This document shows positions 1-8,783 of a stretch of 64,000 nucleotides of DNA, in pieces. This DNA is from Pedobacter sp. Leaf170 (GTDB lineage: Bacteria > Bacteroidota > Bacteroidia > Sphingobacteriales > Sphingobacteriaceae). Location of the stretch: NCBI RefSeq assembly GCF_920984665.1, contig NZ_CAKLBP010000009.1, forward strand, positions 1-64,000, written 5' to 3'. The position numbers and the translations under genes are program-made. Within the stretch, counting starts at the first letter, position 1; every line of letters starts with the position of its first letter. The notes below the pieces were generated by a model that had not been told where the DNA came from, ran no database searches, and was given only the letters and a program-made list of their open reading frames with translations.

Positions 1-77
1 TGGTGGACTACAATTACCATCGACCACACCAGGCATTAAACTTCAAATCTCCTGTAGATTTATTGCAGGAAATTTGA
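1..77 (+). mobile_element. C-terminal end of an IS3-like transposase, cut by the window edge
   Basis: Reading from base 3 gives VDYNYHRPHQALNFKSPVDL followed by LQEI and a TGA at 75-77. The pattern YN..RPH.AL..KSP is the usual end of the DDE integrase-core transposases of the IS3 family (orfB). The rest of the gene lies left of the window, so completeness cannot be judged. A likely terminal inverted repeat follows 20 bases later. The IS3 assignment rests on this motif only; a related rve-type family such as IS481 is possible. Confidence 0.7.
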
Positions 78-96
78 GGACAAAATTATACTTTTG

Positions 97-124
97 AATG
101 GTCTGAAAAACAGGGGAGCTTACA
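97..124 (+). repeat. putative right terminal inverted repeat of the IS element
   Basis: Downstream of the transposase stop, the bottom strand from 124 reads TGTAAGCTCCCCTGTTTTTC, starting with TGTA and a C-run as IS150-group IS3 elements often do. The matching left repeat is outside the window, so the limits are an inference. Confidence 0.4.
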
Positions 125-288
125 ACATTACTAAAAAAGTAAATTTATTTAAAAATTTTGTTTATCTTATATCAGTCATAAGTGTGGAATATTATTAAAT
201 GGTTTAAACATTCGTTTTTTGAGACGAAATTTCAATACAGAAATCTTAGTACATTAAAGATTTTAGCGGTTTTTTTGACCGGTCGTTA

Positions 289-1650
289 TTATTTTTGGTT
301 AAAAAATTCTAAAACCTTCTTGTTAAATTCCGAAACCTTTTCAACAGGCACATAGTGTGACGCGCCCTTGAAAACGAAAAGCGCAGCATCAGGAATATTG
401 GCTGCAATGTATTTTGTGTGTTTTTCTAAAATGATATCCTTTTCTCCGGCCATGACTAAAACGGGTGATTTAATCTTTTTTAAATCTTCGGTTGAGAGGT
501 GTGGCTCGGTTAATAGCATTGTAAAAAGCTTAATCTGATAAGCGGATTGCTTGTCGTTCTTAGATTTTAAACCTTCGATGGCGCTGGAAACTTCTTTTAA
601 TGTACGGATAGAAACAGCTTTATTTGGATCTGTACAAGCGCCTGTTATGGCCAGTTTCTGCACATATTCAGGGTATTTTGAGGCCATGATTAAACCGGTA
701 TTTCCTCCATCGCTCCAACCCAGGATATTTGTTTTGGTTATATTTAGTGAGTCAAGTACTGTTTTCATATCCTCTGCATACAAATCATAAGAAAGTGGGC
801 CGGGTATTGAATCTGTACTCTTTCCCTGTCCGCGTGTATCTACAGCAATTACTTTATAGGTTTTAGAATATTCTTTGATTTGCTTTTTGAAAACACTGAT
901 GGACTGGCTATTGCCGTGTAGCAATAATAAAGGTGCTCCCTTTCCGTAGGTTTCGTAATATAACGCTGCATCCTTAACTTTCACTTTGCCAGACGCACGG
1001 TTATTGTTTCCGTAATCCGTTGGTTTATAGGGAATATTTTTATAGTCAGCCTTGATTTTGGCATCTTTGATGTCTACGCCATCAATTAAAATCTGAATAT
1101 CATCTACCCACATTTTACCTTGCCCGTATAATAGCGGAAACATGTTAATCCTTACTGCTTCTTTCGGTAAGGGAAGTTTGAGGCGATAGGCTTTCCAGTC
1201 CTGTGTTCCGTATATTCTTTTAGCCAGCAGGTTTGTAAATTCCAGTTTATCATTGTCCTCATCTTCAATTCTGATTGGAAAGTCTGCATGGCCGCTTACA
1301 TCTGCTAATTTCAAATAAAATTTTACTTCAATTTCCTTTCCTTCAAATTTTGAAGGGATGATGAGGTTTGACATACCGGAGGTTTTGTTGACCTCTTTTT
1401 TTACGTTTTCTATGAGTAAAGCATACTTGCCGGAATGTTGTTGATTTGAATCTATAGAAACCTTGTATCCGCTCTGGGTTAGGCCAGTCTGCCAATCCAC
1501 TGATGATTTCCAGGTGTGAGGGCCACTTTCAAAATCCAAATTGTAGTCATCTTTCTTGTCCTGCAATCTGATTGAAGCTTGCTGCGCAAAGCTGCAAAGT
1601 GAAGTATGGCCAATAAGTATAAAAAGGAGAATTTTTTTCATGACAGACAT
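289..1650 (-). CDS. secreted alpha/beta hydrolase with N-terminal jelly-roll-like module
   Basis: Predicted exported hydrolase of 453 residues. The N-terminus is a signal peptide ending CSFAQQ; an in-frame ATG three codons in (1641) gives the more typical MKKILLF start and may be the true one. Residues about 38-195 form a beta-rich module that may bind carbohydrate or another ligand. Residues about 225-453 are an alpha/beta hydrolase fold: the oxyanion HGN near 245, nucleophile S313 in GWSDGG, an Asp in GEKD near 406, and H432 in GASHY. The substrate is unknown; esterase, lipase or peptidase activity are all possible. The next gene upstream on the same strand, an S41 peptidase, carries the same kind of N-terminal module, so the two probably act together outside the cytoplasm. 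Confidence 0.85.
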   Translation of the reverse strand: MSVMKKILLFILIGHTSLCSFAQQASIRLQDKKDDYNLDFESGPHTWKSSVDWQTGLTQSGYKVSIDSNQQHSGKYALLIENVKKEVNKTSGMSNLIIPSKFEGKEIEVKFYLKLADVSGHADFPIRIEDEDNDKLEFTNLLAKRIYGTQDWKAYRLKLPLPKEAVRINMFPLLYGQGKMWVDDIQILIDGVDIKDAKIKADYKNIPYKPTDYGNNNRASGKVKVKDAALYYETYGKGAPLLLLHGNSQSISVFKKQIKEYSKTYKVIAVDTRGQGKSTDSIPGPLSYDLYAEDMKTVLDSLNITKTNILGWSDGGNTGLIMASKYPEYVQKLAITGACTDPNKAVSIRTLKEVSSAIEGLKSKNDKQSAYQIKLFTMLLTEPHLSTEDLKKIKSPVLVMAGEKDIILEKHTKYIAANIPDAALFVFKGASHYVPVEKVSEFNKKVLEFFNQK

Positions 1651-1783
1651 TTAGCATTAAGCGAAGATACCTGTTGACATTAAAGTCTCCTCTATGCTTA
1701 ACTATTTTTAACAAATTGCCGCTCGGTAGCAGTCAATACTAAGGAAGGATTGGATTTTGTGGAATTAAATATTCTGCTAAAAA

Positions 1784-4006
1784 TTAATTGTGGCTTAGCA
1801 GGTTAATCGCTTTATCCAGTAATTCGTCTTTTCCATCCCTGATTCCTTTAATGGTTGGCTTTACCACAATATCGATTTTTATGCCGGGTCCTTGGGTAGG
1901 GGTGTTGTCGGGATAGAATATGCCTCTGCTGGATATCATGGTGAAAATTCCCCCGGGAAGAACAATAGCGCTTACCTCGCCATCAGCGCCGGCAGTCTGG
2001 CTTCCTATGACAGTGACATTTGGGGAGCTTTGTAAAGCCATAGCGGTGAACTCGCCCTGGCTTTGGGTATCGGAATTGACCAGCACCACTACTTTGCCTT
2101 GATAGGGTTCGCTGTTTTTTGCAGGTTCATTATAAACAGAATCCGCGAAATAAAAATTGCCCGGATGTGAATAGTCTACCAATGATATTTTTGCAAACTG
2201 GGTTTTGGCGGATTTGAAATAGTTTACAAAGCTGTAAGCCATCAGATCAGATGGATAGCTTCTTAGGTCTACGATTATTCCCTTTGTTTTCGCAAGGGTC
2301 TTGATTAGTTTTGGCAGTTCTGCATTCTGATATTTGCCAGCATCAACGTAACCAATCTGATCGCGTATGAGATAATATGGTTCTTTTTCTTTTTGATCTG
2401 AGGTGCTGTAGCTTGATTTGCCTTTAAGCGTTGCTAGGGTTAACTTGATTCGTTTTCCGTTTCTTAGAAGCACAAACTGCAGTTCTTCCTGATTACTCCG
2501 CGTCAGGTAATTCCAGGGCAAATCTCTTAACTGGGTTTGATAATTGGATGCGGGGGTGATGTGGAGATACTTTTTCAGGAGTTTTTTTACACTTTGTCCG
2601 TTAATGGATTCGATAAGGTCTCCTAATTTAACCCGCTGTTGTATGCTTTGGCTGTCTGTCCGGTATCCGCTGACAATCAGCTTGTTTTCGATAAAATCTG
2701 CACGAAAGGGTACTCGATATTTTCCTTTGTATGATTCTAGGGTTACATTATCAGAGAGGTTTGCATGGGTATCTTTAATTGTTGCGATAAGCTTTAGCGT
2801 GCTGAGCGTGTATTGCATCGCATGCTGCGCGGCCAGAAATTGTGGGATGAAATCTTTCAAGACCTGGTTCCAGTTGGATGCTGTCAGGTTTCTGTAGGGT
2901 GAATAGTAATTTATCATTGACCAATATCGAAACAGGGCGAGTAGTCGATACCCAGCATCTGGGTAGGTCATTTTATCATAGCTTTTTTCGTTGACAAACT
3001 GGGGATAGCCGAGTCCTGGATCTTTTTTAACCCAGTAGTTTTGTTTAATGGCGCTGTTTTGCTGGATATGCCTGAGTTTATTGGTCAGGCTTTTGGTTAT
3101 TTTTTTACTGGTAAAAAGGTCGCCGTAATCTGCTGCGAGTATTACCTTTTCCTTAGATGGGGTTTTACAGGCTGTACATGTACTGACCTTTGGAAGGGTA
3201 TTCAGGTAAGCTTCCAGGGCATAACTTAGTTCTTTGGCGTTTCTGCATTCTAGTGTACGGGGTATGATTTTAAATAGCTCTGCATCCCAGTTCACATCTC
3301 CGCTAGCCGCGTAGGGGTGGTGATACTTTAAAAATCCCCACAGCTGACCAGCGATGGCGAGATTGGCGATGTTGTTTGCATTTATTTTGATGTCTTTTAT
3401 TCCCGAGCCATGAAGGTAGGCGGTATCTTGCTGCGCTTTTTTTGGGGGAATTCTTGTTAAGTTATTCAGGGTTTTGCCGTCTTTGTAAAGTCTAAAATTA
3501 TCGAACCAGACTTTGCCAACGCCGTCCAGAATTCCTCCGTAAGCTATCTGGGTTATTTTTTTTGAGTAGGGTATGCTCAGTCGATATTCTGCCCAATCAT
3601 GCGTTCCGGCGTATTTTTTGTCAAGCAGTTCTATCCGGCCATCAACACCTTCCGCTTTTAACCATATACCGGCGTAACCACTTTGAACCTCGCCAAGTTT
3701 CATGTAGCCTCTTAATTCAATTGTACCTTCCGAGTTGCCCCAAGTTTCATTTTGATTAATGAAGAAATAGTTTCCTGCTTCCTGAGGGGTATTATAATCT
3801 ATCGAATTCTGTATGGATAAGCTGTATTTTCCTTCGTATTTGGTGGCTGAGTCCAACCGGATATTGTTGTAGTTGGGTGCCTGAATCCACCATCCGCTGG
3901 GAAGAGCGCTGGGTATATCTGCAGATTCAAATCCGCTATTATCATCCGGTGTTTTATTGAGTATGAAGAGCAGAATTAGGAAAAACGGTAGGTAAAGCTT
4001 GGTCAT
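1784..4006 (-). CDS. secreted S41-family peptidase with N-terminal jelly-roll-like module
   Basis: A 740-residue exported protease of the C-terminal processing/tricorn-like S41 family. A short hydrophobic N-terminus (residues 4-17) looks like a signal sequence without a lipobox. Residues about 25-180 match the module in the neighbouring hydrolase (both have a GT.DW..YRL block and a GKVWFD/GKMWVD block). A PDZ-like segment lies around 440-510, and the S41 core covers about 570-720. S649 in SQGEFTAMAL is the likely nucleophile and is followed by the family's GSQTAGADGEVS block. Bacteroidota carry many such peptidases. The gene is 133 bp upstream of the hydrolase on the same strand; co-transcription is possible but not shown. 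Confidence 0.85.
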   Translation of the reverse strand: MTKLYLPFFLILLFILNKTPDDNSGFESADIPSALPSGWWIQAPNYNNIRLDSATKYEGKYSLSIQNSIDYNTPQEAGNYFFINQNETWGNSEGTIELRGYMKLGEVQSGYAGIWLKAEGVDGRIELLDKKYAGTHDWAEYRLSIPYSKKITQIAYGGILDGVGKVWFDNFRLYKDGKTLNNLTRIPPKKAQQDTAYLHGSGIKDIKINANNIANLAIAGQLWGFLKYHHPYAASGDVNWDAELFKIIPRTLECRNAKELSYALEAYLNTLPKVSTCTACKTPSKEKVILAADYGDLFTSKKITKSLTNKLRHIQQNSAIKQNYWVKKDPGLGYPQFVNEKSYDKMTYPDAGYRLLALFRYWSMINYYSPYRNLTASNWNQVLKDFIPQFLAAQHAMQYTLSTLKLIATIKDTHANLSDNVTLESYKGKYRVPFRADFIENKLIVSGYRTDSQSIQQRVKLGDLIESINGQSVKKLLKKYLHITPASNYQTQLRDLPWNYLTRSNQEELQFVLLRNGKRIKLTLATLKGKSSYSTSDQKEKEPYYLIRDQIGYVDAGKYQNAELPKLIKTLAKTKGIIVDLRSYPSDLMAYSFVNYFKSAKTQFAKISLVDYSHPGNFYFADSVYNEPAKNSEPYQGKVVVLVNSDTQSQGEFTAMALQSSPNVTVIGSQTAGADGEVSAIVLPGGIFTMISSRGIFYPDNTPTQGPGIKIDIVVKPTIKGIRDGKDELLDKAINLLSHN

Positions 4007-4150
4007 AGTTTATTGATCGGACTGGGCTGATCTGGATTGCCTTTGAAGGTAGTCATTTTGCTATTAAATGTAAATTGTGATGTTTTAATATTTAACTGGA
4101 TAAACCAGAACAGATTGACCCCTGTCCACCAGAAATAAATTTATTGTAAA

Positions 4151-4351
4151 TTATTGAATGTCTTTGTGTTGGTGTTTTGGCGAGGAGGGGTGAAGTAGTT
4201 TGGTGTTTCCAGATGGGGTTAAAAAACTCAAGTATTCGCTATAGTTTATCAATTGCTTCAGATTAACATCTGATAGTGACTTTAAATTCCAAGGAAGGGC
4301 TCCTAATTTTACTAATTCAGACAAGGTGGAGGATGGGGTGCTATGTGTCAT
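4151..4351 (-). CDS. short hypothetical protein
   Basis: A 66-residue reading frame starting 24 bp after the stop of the exported protein at 4376-4930, on the same strand, which is operon-like spacing. It has no signal peptide, membrane segment or recognised motif, and is rich in Ser, Leu and Pro. No family is recognised. It may be a genuine small protein or a chance frame. Confidence 0.3.
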   Translation of the reverse strand: MTHSTPSSTLSELVKLGALPWNLKSLSDVNLKQLINYSEYLSFLTPSGNTKLLHPSSPKHQHKDIQ

Positions 4352-4375
4352 TATCTTTTGGACTTTAAAAAATCC

Positions 4376-4930
4376 CTAACAGCCATTATTTTGACTAGTA
4401 TCCCGTTTGAAAATAACGTTATTGTTATGCTCAATGTAATCGCTTGATAAAATTAAGTACAAGTGATTAGGTGAATATCCAACGCTGCGGCTTTTCACTT
4501 TGATTTTGTCATTAATGCGAAGCTGGTTTAGCTGCAGAAACTCACTTGGGCTAAACTGCATCATGTACTGGCTTTCACCGATTTTAAGGACAAGCCATTT
4601 TGGTCCTTTTAATTTTGAATGCTCACGTTGGTAATTAACTGCGGTGACTACGGCATCCATGCTGGTAAAGTTTTTTATATGGTCTGCTATTTCTACATGA
4701 CTTGCGCGTACGCTGATGCCTGCATCAGATAATGTCCAATTTTTGTAGGCTACTCCATCTGGTGACGCTTCCCATTTTTTTCTTTCATCAGAACGATGGT
4801 GCTTTAGATTTTTCGAGCGCTGCTCTGCCTTTAGTCCTTCATTTGTAAATTTGCCTTTGGCAAGTGCCAGTCCGCTTATAACAGCTAATGCCAGGATAAG
4901 CGCGTTGATAATTTTCATTTTATTTTTCAT
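4376..4930 (-). CDS. exported hypothetical protein
   Basis: A 184-residue protein. A basic start (MKNKMK) and hydrophobic stretch ending in GLALA give a clear signal peptide, so it is likely periplasmic or surface-exposed. The first 60 mature residues are very basic and charged (KAEQRSKNLKHHRSDERKKW). The C-terminal half is predicted to be beta-rich and contains LRINDKIKVKSRSVGYSPN, a pattern that could be a small barrel. It ends in a single Cys. No known family is recognised. A second MK start at codon 5 would also preserve the signal peptide. A short reading frame follows 24 bp downstream. Confidence 0.65.
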   Translation of the reverse strand: MKNKMKIINALILALAVISGLALAKGKFTNEGLKAEQRSKNLKHHRSDERKKWEASPDGVAYKNWTLSDAGISVRASHVEIADHIKNFTSMDAVVTAVNYQREHSKLKGPKWLVLKIGESQYMMQFSPSEFLQLNQLRINDKIKVKSRSVGYSPNHLYLILSSDYIEHNNNVIFKRDTSQNNGC

Positions 4931-5115
4931 GACTATTGAGATTTATGAAGCAAATCTATCGGTCATAACATGGATTGGAGTAATATTCTTTGTAAATTAA
5001 AATGTAAACTTTGTAAATAAATGCTAAATTCTATGGTTTCTACGGTTGTCAGTCCTTTTTGGAGTTAATAAAATGGAAGCCAGAGTCATTGGACAAATAA
5101 TTATTTGGAAGTATC

Positions 5116-5442
5116 TTGAATTTACGACTTAGCTATCCTGACGAAACGGATAAATCCAGTTCTCTCGGTCTTGTTTGAAAAACCTTCTGAAGTAAGAGGA
5201 ACTTCAGCATCCTGCTGCTGATATTTTTGATTTTCGACAGCGGATTCAAAACGAAGCTTAATTATGGAGATGTAATTGATATTTTCAATATTTATAAAAC
5301 ATTGGACCCTGCAGATAAGAAGCACTTTGTCAAGCTTTTTCCACCAGAAAAAATCGATTATTCGAATGGCGACCTCACGATTAAGTTGCCATACGGGCTC
5401 TCAAAAACACACAGGTTCAAATCTAAATCACTAATAATATGA
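5116..5442 (+). pseudogene. decayed mobile-element gene, probably a serine recombinase C-terminus
   Basis: Two or three frames together give a coherent protein tail. The last 71 codons (from a TTG at 5227) are open and read GFKTKLNYGDVIDIFNIYKT, then KKHFVKLFPPEKIDYSNGDL and KLPYGLSK. Upstream, EKPSEVRGTSAS is in another frame and is cut by stops at 5176 and 5218. The K.L...KK..V.LLFP..I.Y..G.L pattern resembles the extreme C-terminus of large serine recombinases found on Bacteroidota mobile elements. Without the catalytic domain it cannot act. The family assignment is an inference. Confidence 0.35.
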
Positions 5443-5459
5443 AATTTATCGAATGAAAA

Positions 5460-5636
5460 ATGTCTGTCAATAAAGCTATTTCAATTTTGGTAAAGAATAA
5501 TGTAAAAGTTAATGAAAAGTAAGCTGATATTATATTGGATTTCCTTTATTTGATAGTGAAGAATAATCTCAGGGAAGCACAACTAGAAAAGCCTTTAACC
5601 CCTAAGAGGAGGTCGAACAAGCCAAAATCCACTTAG
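5460..5636 (+). pseudogene. small mobile-element-associated protein with in-frame nonsense codon
   Basis: From ATG 5460 the frame reads MSVNKAISILVKNNVKVNEK, then TAA at 5520-5522, then ADIILDFLYLIVKNNLREAQ and on to a TAG at 5634. The shape A..IL.K.....V.E.QA..ILDFLYL.AK is that of small (about 55-70 residue) conserved proteins seen beside recombinases in Bacteroidota mobile elements; the stop falls where a Gln or Glu codon is expected. It lies directly behind the decayed recombinase tail, so both appear to be relics of one element. Confidence 0.5.
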
Positions 5637-5892
5637 AGGTATTTGAGGTACAGCTTTTTAGATCAATTTGGATAAATGTTTAGTAAGTTTTTTTACGATT
5701 GTCGAACACCATCTAGTCAAGTTGTAAAGATTTGGGCCACAGGTCTTTATTGGCATAAAAAAAGGAAACGAAAAAAATATGTTGCTTCCTTAAGTAGCCA
5801 AGCGTTACATTTATCGAACACCTTTCAGGACGATTTGATACTTTTGGCGAACATGGGAGATGATCTATTGACCAGCCTATGAGACGAATTCG

Positions 5893-6315
5893 CTATGTAC
5901 CACTAAGGCTAGCCAATGCTTCAGTCGGTGTGAGAACGGCAAGTTTGCTCTTTTTAAAATCTTTGGTATTTCGAGTTACAATAAAATCCAAATCGGGGAT
6001 ACTTAGGGCACTATGGTATTGAATGGCATCTTCATAATCTTTAAAATCCGTTTTAAGCGACTGACGAATAACAGCAGCTGTTACATCTGTTATTTCCGTC
6101 ATATCAGCCAGTTCCTCCAGCAATCTTAAAGTAGCATTTCCAGGCATAGACTGACGAAGAATGTAATATATGTTATTGTAGGAGACAGCGGCTATAAAAA
6201 TCCTTATTTTACCATTTATTGCTAGATCAAAAAGTTTTGCAGCATCCATTGCAAAAGGCTGCCGGTTTGCCAGAAAATCAATAACTATGTTGGTATCCAT
6301 GAAAACTTGTTTCAT
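5893..6315 (-). CDS. PIN-domain ribonuclease toxin (VapC-like)
   Basis: A 140-residue PIN-fold protein, the expected length for a type II toxin. The first strand carries D7 in VFMDTNIVIDFLANR; the central acidic pair is in KDYEDAIQYHSA; the last motif is DFIVTRNTKDF. These are the metal-binding acids of PIN endoribonucleases, which cleave tRNA or mRNA when the antitoxin is lost. Its ATG lies 2 bp after the stop of the antitoxin gene, so the two are one transcript and translationally linked. It sits between mobile-element relics and tRNA-Glu, a typical place for an acquired toxin-antitoxin pair. The RNA target cannot be read from the sequence. Confidence 0.85.
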   Translation of the reverse strand: MKQVFMDTNIVIDFLANRQPFAMDAAKLFDLAINGKIRIFIAAVSYNNIYYILRQSMPGNATLRLLEELADMTEITDVTAAVIRQSLKTDFKDYEDAIQYHSALSIPDLDFIVTRNTKDFKKSKLAVLTPTEALASLSGT

Positions 6316-6317
6316 GC

Positions 6318-6563
6318 TTACCCGTGTTTCTCTTTCAAAACCTTGCCTAACTCCTTTTTGTAATCAAAATCCTCAGGAAGTTTTACCGACCCCATTAATT
6401 TGGCCACCCTTGGCGATAATGTCTGCACAGATTCCTCTGAAACACTGATAGATTTCAGGTAATTTTCTACGATATCGGACAAACTTTTTCCTTTTTGGCG
6501 GGCATATTTTTTTGCCGAATCAATTACTGTATCCTCTATCGTTAATGTGAGTTTAGTAGTCAT
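6318..6563 (-). CDS. antitoxin partner of the PIN toxin (DUF6364-like)
   Basis: An 81-residue protein. The first 42 residues (LTLTIEDTVIDSAKKYARQK) are a ribbon-helix-helix-like segment typical of the DUF6364 antitoxin family in Bacteroidota: one beta strand followed by two helices, predicted to bind the promoter. The charged C-terminal half (SVKLPEDFDYKKELGK) would wrap and inhibit the PIN toxin. It is the first gene of the pair and would autoregulate. Family name is from general resemblance. Confidence 0.8.
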   Translation of the reverse strand: MTTKLTLTIEDTVIDSAKKYARQKGKSLSDIVENYLKSISVSEESVQTLSPRVAKLMGSVKLPEDFDYKKELGKVLKEKHG

Positions 6564-6635
6564 AACACGTGTGATTAATAAATCAAATATACGTGTTTAG
6601 AATTTCATTTAAAAAGATGCGCTAAAAAAATCAAC

Positions 6636-6661
6636 AAAAAAAGCCTTCAGGTTTTGAAGAC
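6636..6661 (-). terminator. likely terminator of the tRNA-fMet/tRNA-Glu transcript
   Basis: On the minus strand, 57 bases after tRNA-Glu, a CTTCA...TGAAG stem with an AAACC loop plus a flanking G-C pair is followed by GGCTTTTTTT. This is a short stem, so only moderate support. Confidence 0.45.
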
Positions 6662-6717
6662 TCTCTTAATAATTTTCATGGAGTAAATTCCCATGTTGTT
6701 CCCATGATTGGATTTCG

Positions 6718-6789
6718 TAGCCCGTAGGGGAATCGAACCCCTGTTTCCAGAATGAAAATCTGGCGTCCTCACCCCTAGACGAACGGGCC
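6718..6789 (-). tRNA. tRNA-Glu (TTC)
   Basis: Minus-strand cloverleaf: acceptor GGCCCGT pairs with ACGGGCT, with a G-U at the first pair; anticodon stem CCAGA/TCTGG encloses TTTTCAT, giving anticodon TTC; T-arm CAGGGGTTCGATTCCCCT. The CCA end is not encoded (the base after discriminator A is C, then G). It lies 33 bp after tRNA-fMet and is probably co-transcribed with it. The 3' end faces the toxin-antitoxin pair and mobile relics at lower coordinates, which makes it a possible former integration site. Confidence 0.95.
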
Positions 6790-6822
6790 ATTTTTAACCT
6801 GAGTGTCTTTCAACTCATTTTG

Positions 6823-6895
<73 letters not shown>

Positions 6896-7140
6896 TCACA
6901 GACTTCAAATTTTCTTTGTTTGAAGGAGTGCAAAAGTAAGATTAGTTTTCATAATTACAAACTATGGTGCTGATTTTTATTAAAAAAAAATCAACTTTTT
7001 TCTTGATCATTATTTAATGATTTGACTATAAGTGTCTTGAGTTTTTATATTTATTTAATGACTTTCCTGTTCTTGTCTTTTCTTGAATGCTAACAGTAAG
7101 AATATCGATGGGTAGCAGAAATCTGGACCTTTTAAGATTA

Positions 7141-8046
7141 TTATTGATAAAATTCATTTAACCTGCTGACTGATGCATATAAATCCGCCTTGAGGCTTTT
7201 TGCATAAATCTGGGTCTGAAGCATACTTGTGTGTCCAAGTAGTTCTTTTACATGATTGATGTAAGTGCCACTTTCTATTAAATTACTGGCGAATGAGTGG
7301 CGGGCACAGTGAAAACTGATGTGTTTGGCGATACTGGCTTTCTTAATCAATACTTTCAATTCCCGGTTGATTACCTGATTGGCCATCTTTGGCAAAATGG
7401 ATAGTTTTGGGTTAGTGGGACTCGAAACCATGTATTTTTCCAGAATCTTGCCTGCGTTTGCACTTAATGGTATCGTTAAGAGCTTGCTGGTTTTCATTAT
7501 TTCCATTTCGATACGGTCAGGGTTTTGTCGAATATGCCCGTATTTTAAATTCATGGTATCTGAAAATCTCAAACTGGTGAAGCAGCTAAATAAAAAGATA
7601 TCCCGGACTCTATTCAGGAAACCATTTTTTTCCTCGATACACATATCTTTTATTGTCTTAACTTCTTGAATAGACAAAAACTCCCTTCTGCCGACAGCAG
7701 CTTTTATCTTAAAGTTTTGATATGGGTTGCACTTCATGTGCCCTTTAAGGATGGCCTGATTAATCATGGATTTCAGGGTCTTTTGTTTTGTAAATGCACC
7801 ACCCACACCGTTTCCTCTTATACTCCTCAGATATAATTCAAACTTTTCTATGCAATCATAAGTTAGGTCACTAAAGTTTAATCGCGGGTTGAATTCTTTC
7901 AATATATTCAGCGTGGACCTATAGGTTTTAAGGGTATTTTCTGCCTTGGACAGCTTCCAAAGTTGGATCTGCTCCTGCCAAAATGAGTAAAAGGTGGGTT
8001 TGGTATGCTTAAGTACTGTCGAAACCTGTGCAATGACTTCTGACAA
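7141..8046 (-). CDS. tyrosine-recombinase/integrase
   Basis: A 301-residue site-specific recombinase of the phage-integrase type common on Bacteroidota mobile elements. Residues about 15-95 are the SAM-like DNA-binding core domain. The catalytic domain shows R160 in SLRFSD, H246 and R249 in HCARHSF, H272 in ELLGHTS, and the nucleophile Y281 in QIYAKSL, so all key residues are present. It lacks the extra N-terminal arm-binding domain of larger integrases. The gene lies upstream of two tRNA genes on the same strand. No excisionase or transfer genes lie nearby, so it is likely a leftover of an integrated element although the protein itself looks intact. Confidence 0.92.
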   Translation of the reverse strand: MSEVIAQVSTVLKHTKPTFYSFWQEQIQLWKLSKAENTLKTYRSTLNILKEFNPRLNFSDLTYDCIEKFELYLRSIRGNGVGGAFTKQKTLKSMINQAILKGHMKCNPYQNFKIKAAVGRREFLSIQEVKTIKDMCIEEKNGFLNRVRDIFLFSCFTSLRFSDTMNLKYGHIRQNPDRIEMEIMKTSKLLTIPLSANAGKILEKYMVSSPTNPKLSILPKMANQVINRELKVLIKKASIAKHISFHCARHSFASNLIESGTYINHVKELLGHTSMLQTQIYAKSLKADLYASVSRLNEFYQ

Positions 8047-8405
8047 GCCGAGATGCTGCTGAGTTTTATGCCTCCTTAGTTCGCCCTGTGGGGATACAGT
8101 CCCGGAGCATAAATTTTAAAAGACTGCGGGAGTGGATAATCTGACAGGTTTATGATTTTAGTAAGTTTGTCAATGGATTAAGTATAGCCTAATGGATTTA
8201 ATTCATGTTAAGGAAGCTATCAACTTGATTTCAAATATAAATCGAAGCAAGTCTGTTAGCTTTTTCATAAATTTAGCTGCTGTAGTTGCCTACTAAAATC
8301 CGCCCTTTGGATTTCAGAAAACCTAACAGGTTTGACTGTGATTCAAAGCGTTTGCTGAATTAGAGGTAGGCTAGTTGGGATTTTATTTGTTTATTTATAG
8401 ATTGT
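8047..8405. other. intergenic region without a convincing gene
   Basis: About 360 bases between the integrase start and the tail-tube-like gene. A 34-codon frame (8192-8296, +, MDLIHVKEAINLISNINRSK...) is open but has no recognisable family, and may be a small peptide or chance. Nothing else could be supported; the integrase promoter should be here. Confidence 0.4.
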
Positions 8406-8750
8406 ATGGATAAGGGGATTTATGTACAGTTGAGGTTTAAAGGCTCAAATGATGTTGCAATATTTAAAAGTGTTGCTGGTTTGCAACCTTTTGACAATGC
8501 TGCTCAGCATTTAGTTTTTTCTGAAGGAAAAATATTTGGTAATGCTTTTTTAAAATGGTTAGCCGGTTCTGCAAAAGTGGTTCGTAAAGAAATGGAACTT
8601 TCATTATATGACGGGGACTTGCAACTCTCACAATGGATGTTATACAATACCTCATTAAATGATTATCAGCTGAACGAGCTGCAAACCACCGAAGAATATC
8701 TGGCTTTTAAGCAAATTGAATTGACTGCTCAAAGTATCAAATATATTTGA
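8406..8750 (+). CDS. orphan protein resembling a phage/eCIS tail-tube subunit
   Basis: A 114-residue protein with no signal peptide. Its layout follows the T4 gp19-like tail-tube family: an N-terminal strand with FKSVAGLQ, then a variable part, F..WL.G...V.RKEMELSLYD, QLSQWMLYNT, and a final strand IELTAQSIKYI. The family's classic form has W......R.D..I.L.D......W...NA.P.K.......N..AIE..EL.HEGL. The length is shorter than the usual 140-150. No sheath, baseplate or AAA genes lie nearby. The match is by eye and weak, so it may also be an unrelated small beta protein. Confidence 0.4.
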   Translation: MDKGIYVQLRFKGSNDVAIFKSVAGLQPFDNAAQHLVFSEGKIFGNAFLKWLAGSAKVVRKEMELSLYDGDLQLSQWMLYNTSLNDYQLNELQTTEEYLAFKQIELTAQSIKYI

Positions 8751-8783
8751 TGGCGCTTAAGTGGATATTTCAGCGAAAGTGGT

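Noticed and set aside
5676..5882. 68-codon plus-strand frame
   Set aside because: Low-complexity, basic composition without any family resemblance; lies in decayed mobile DNA.
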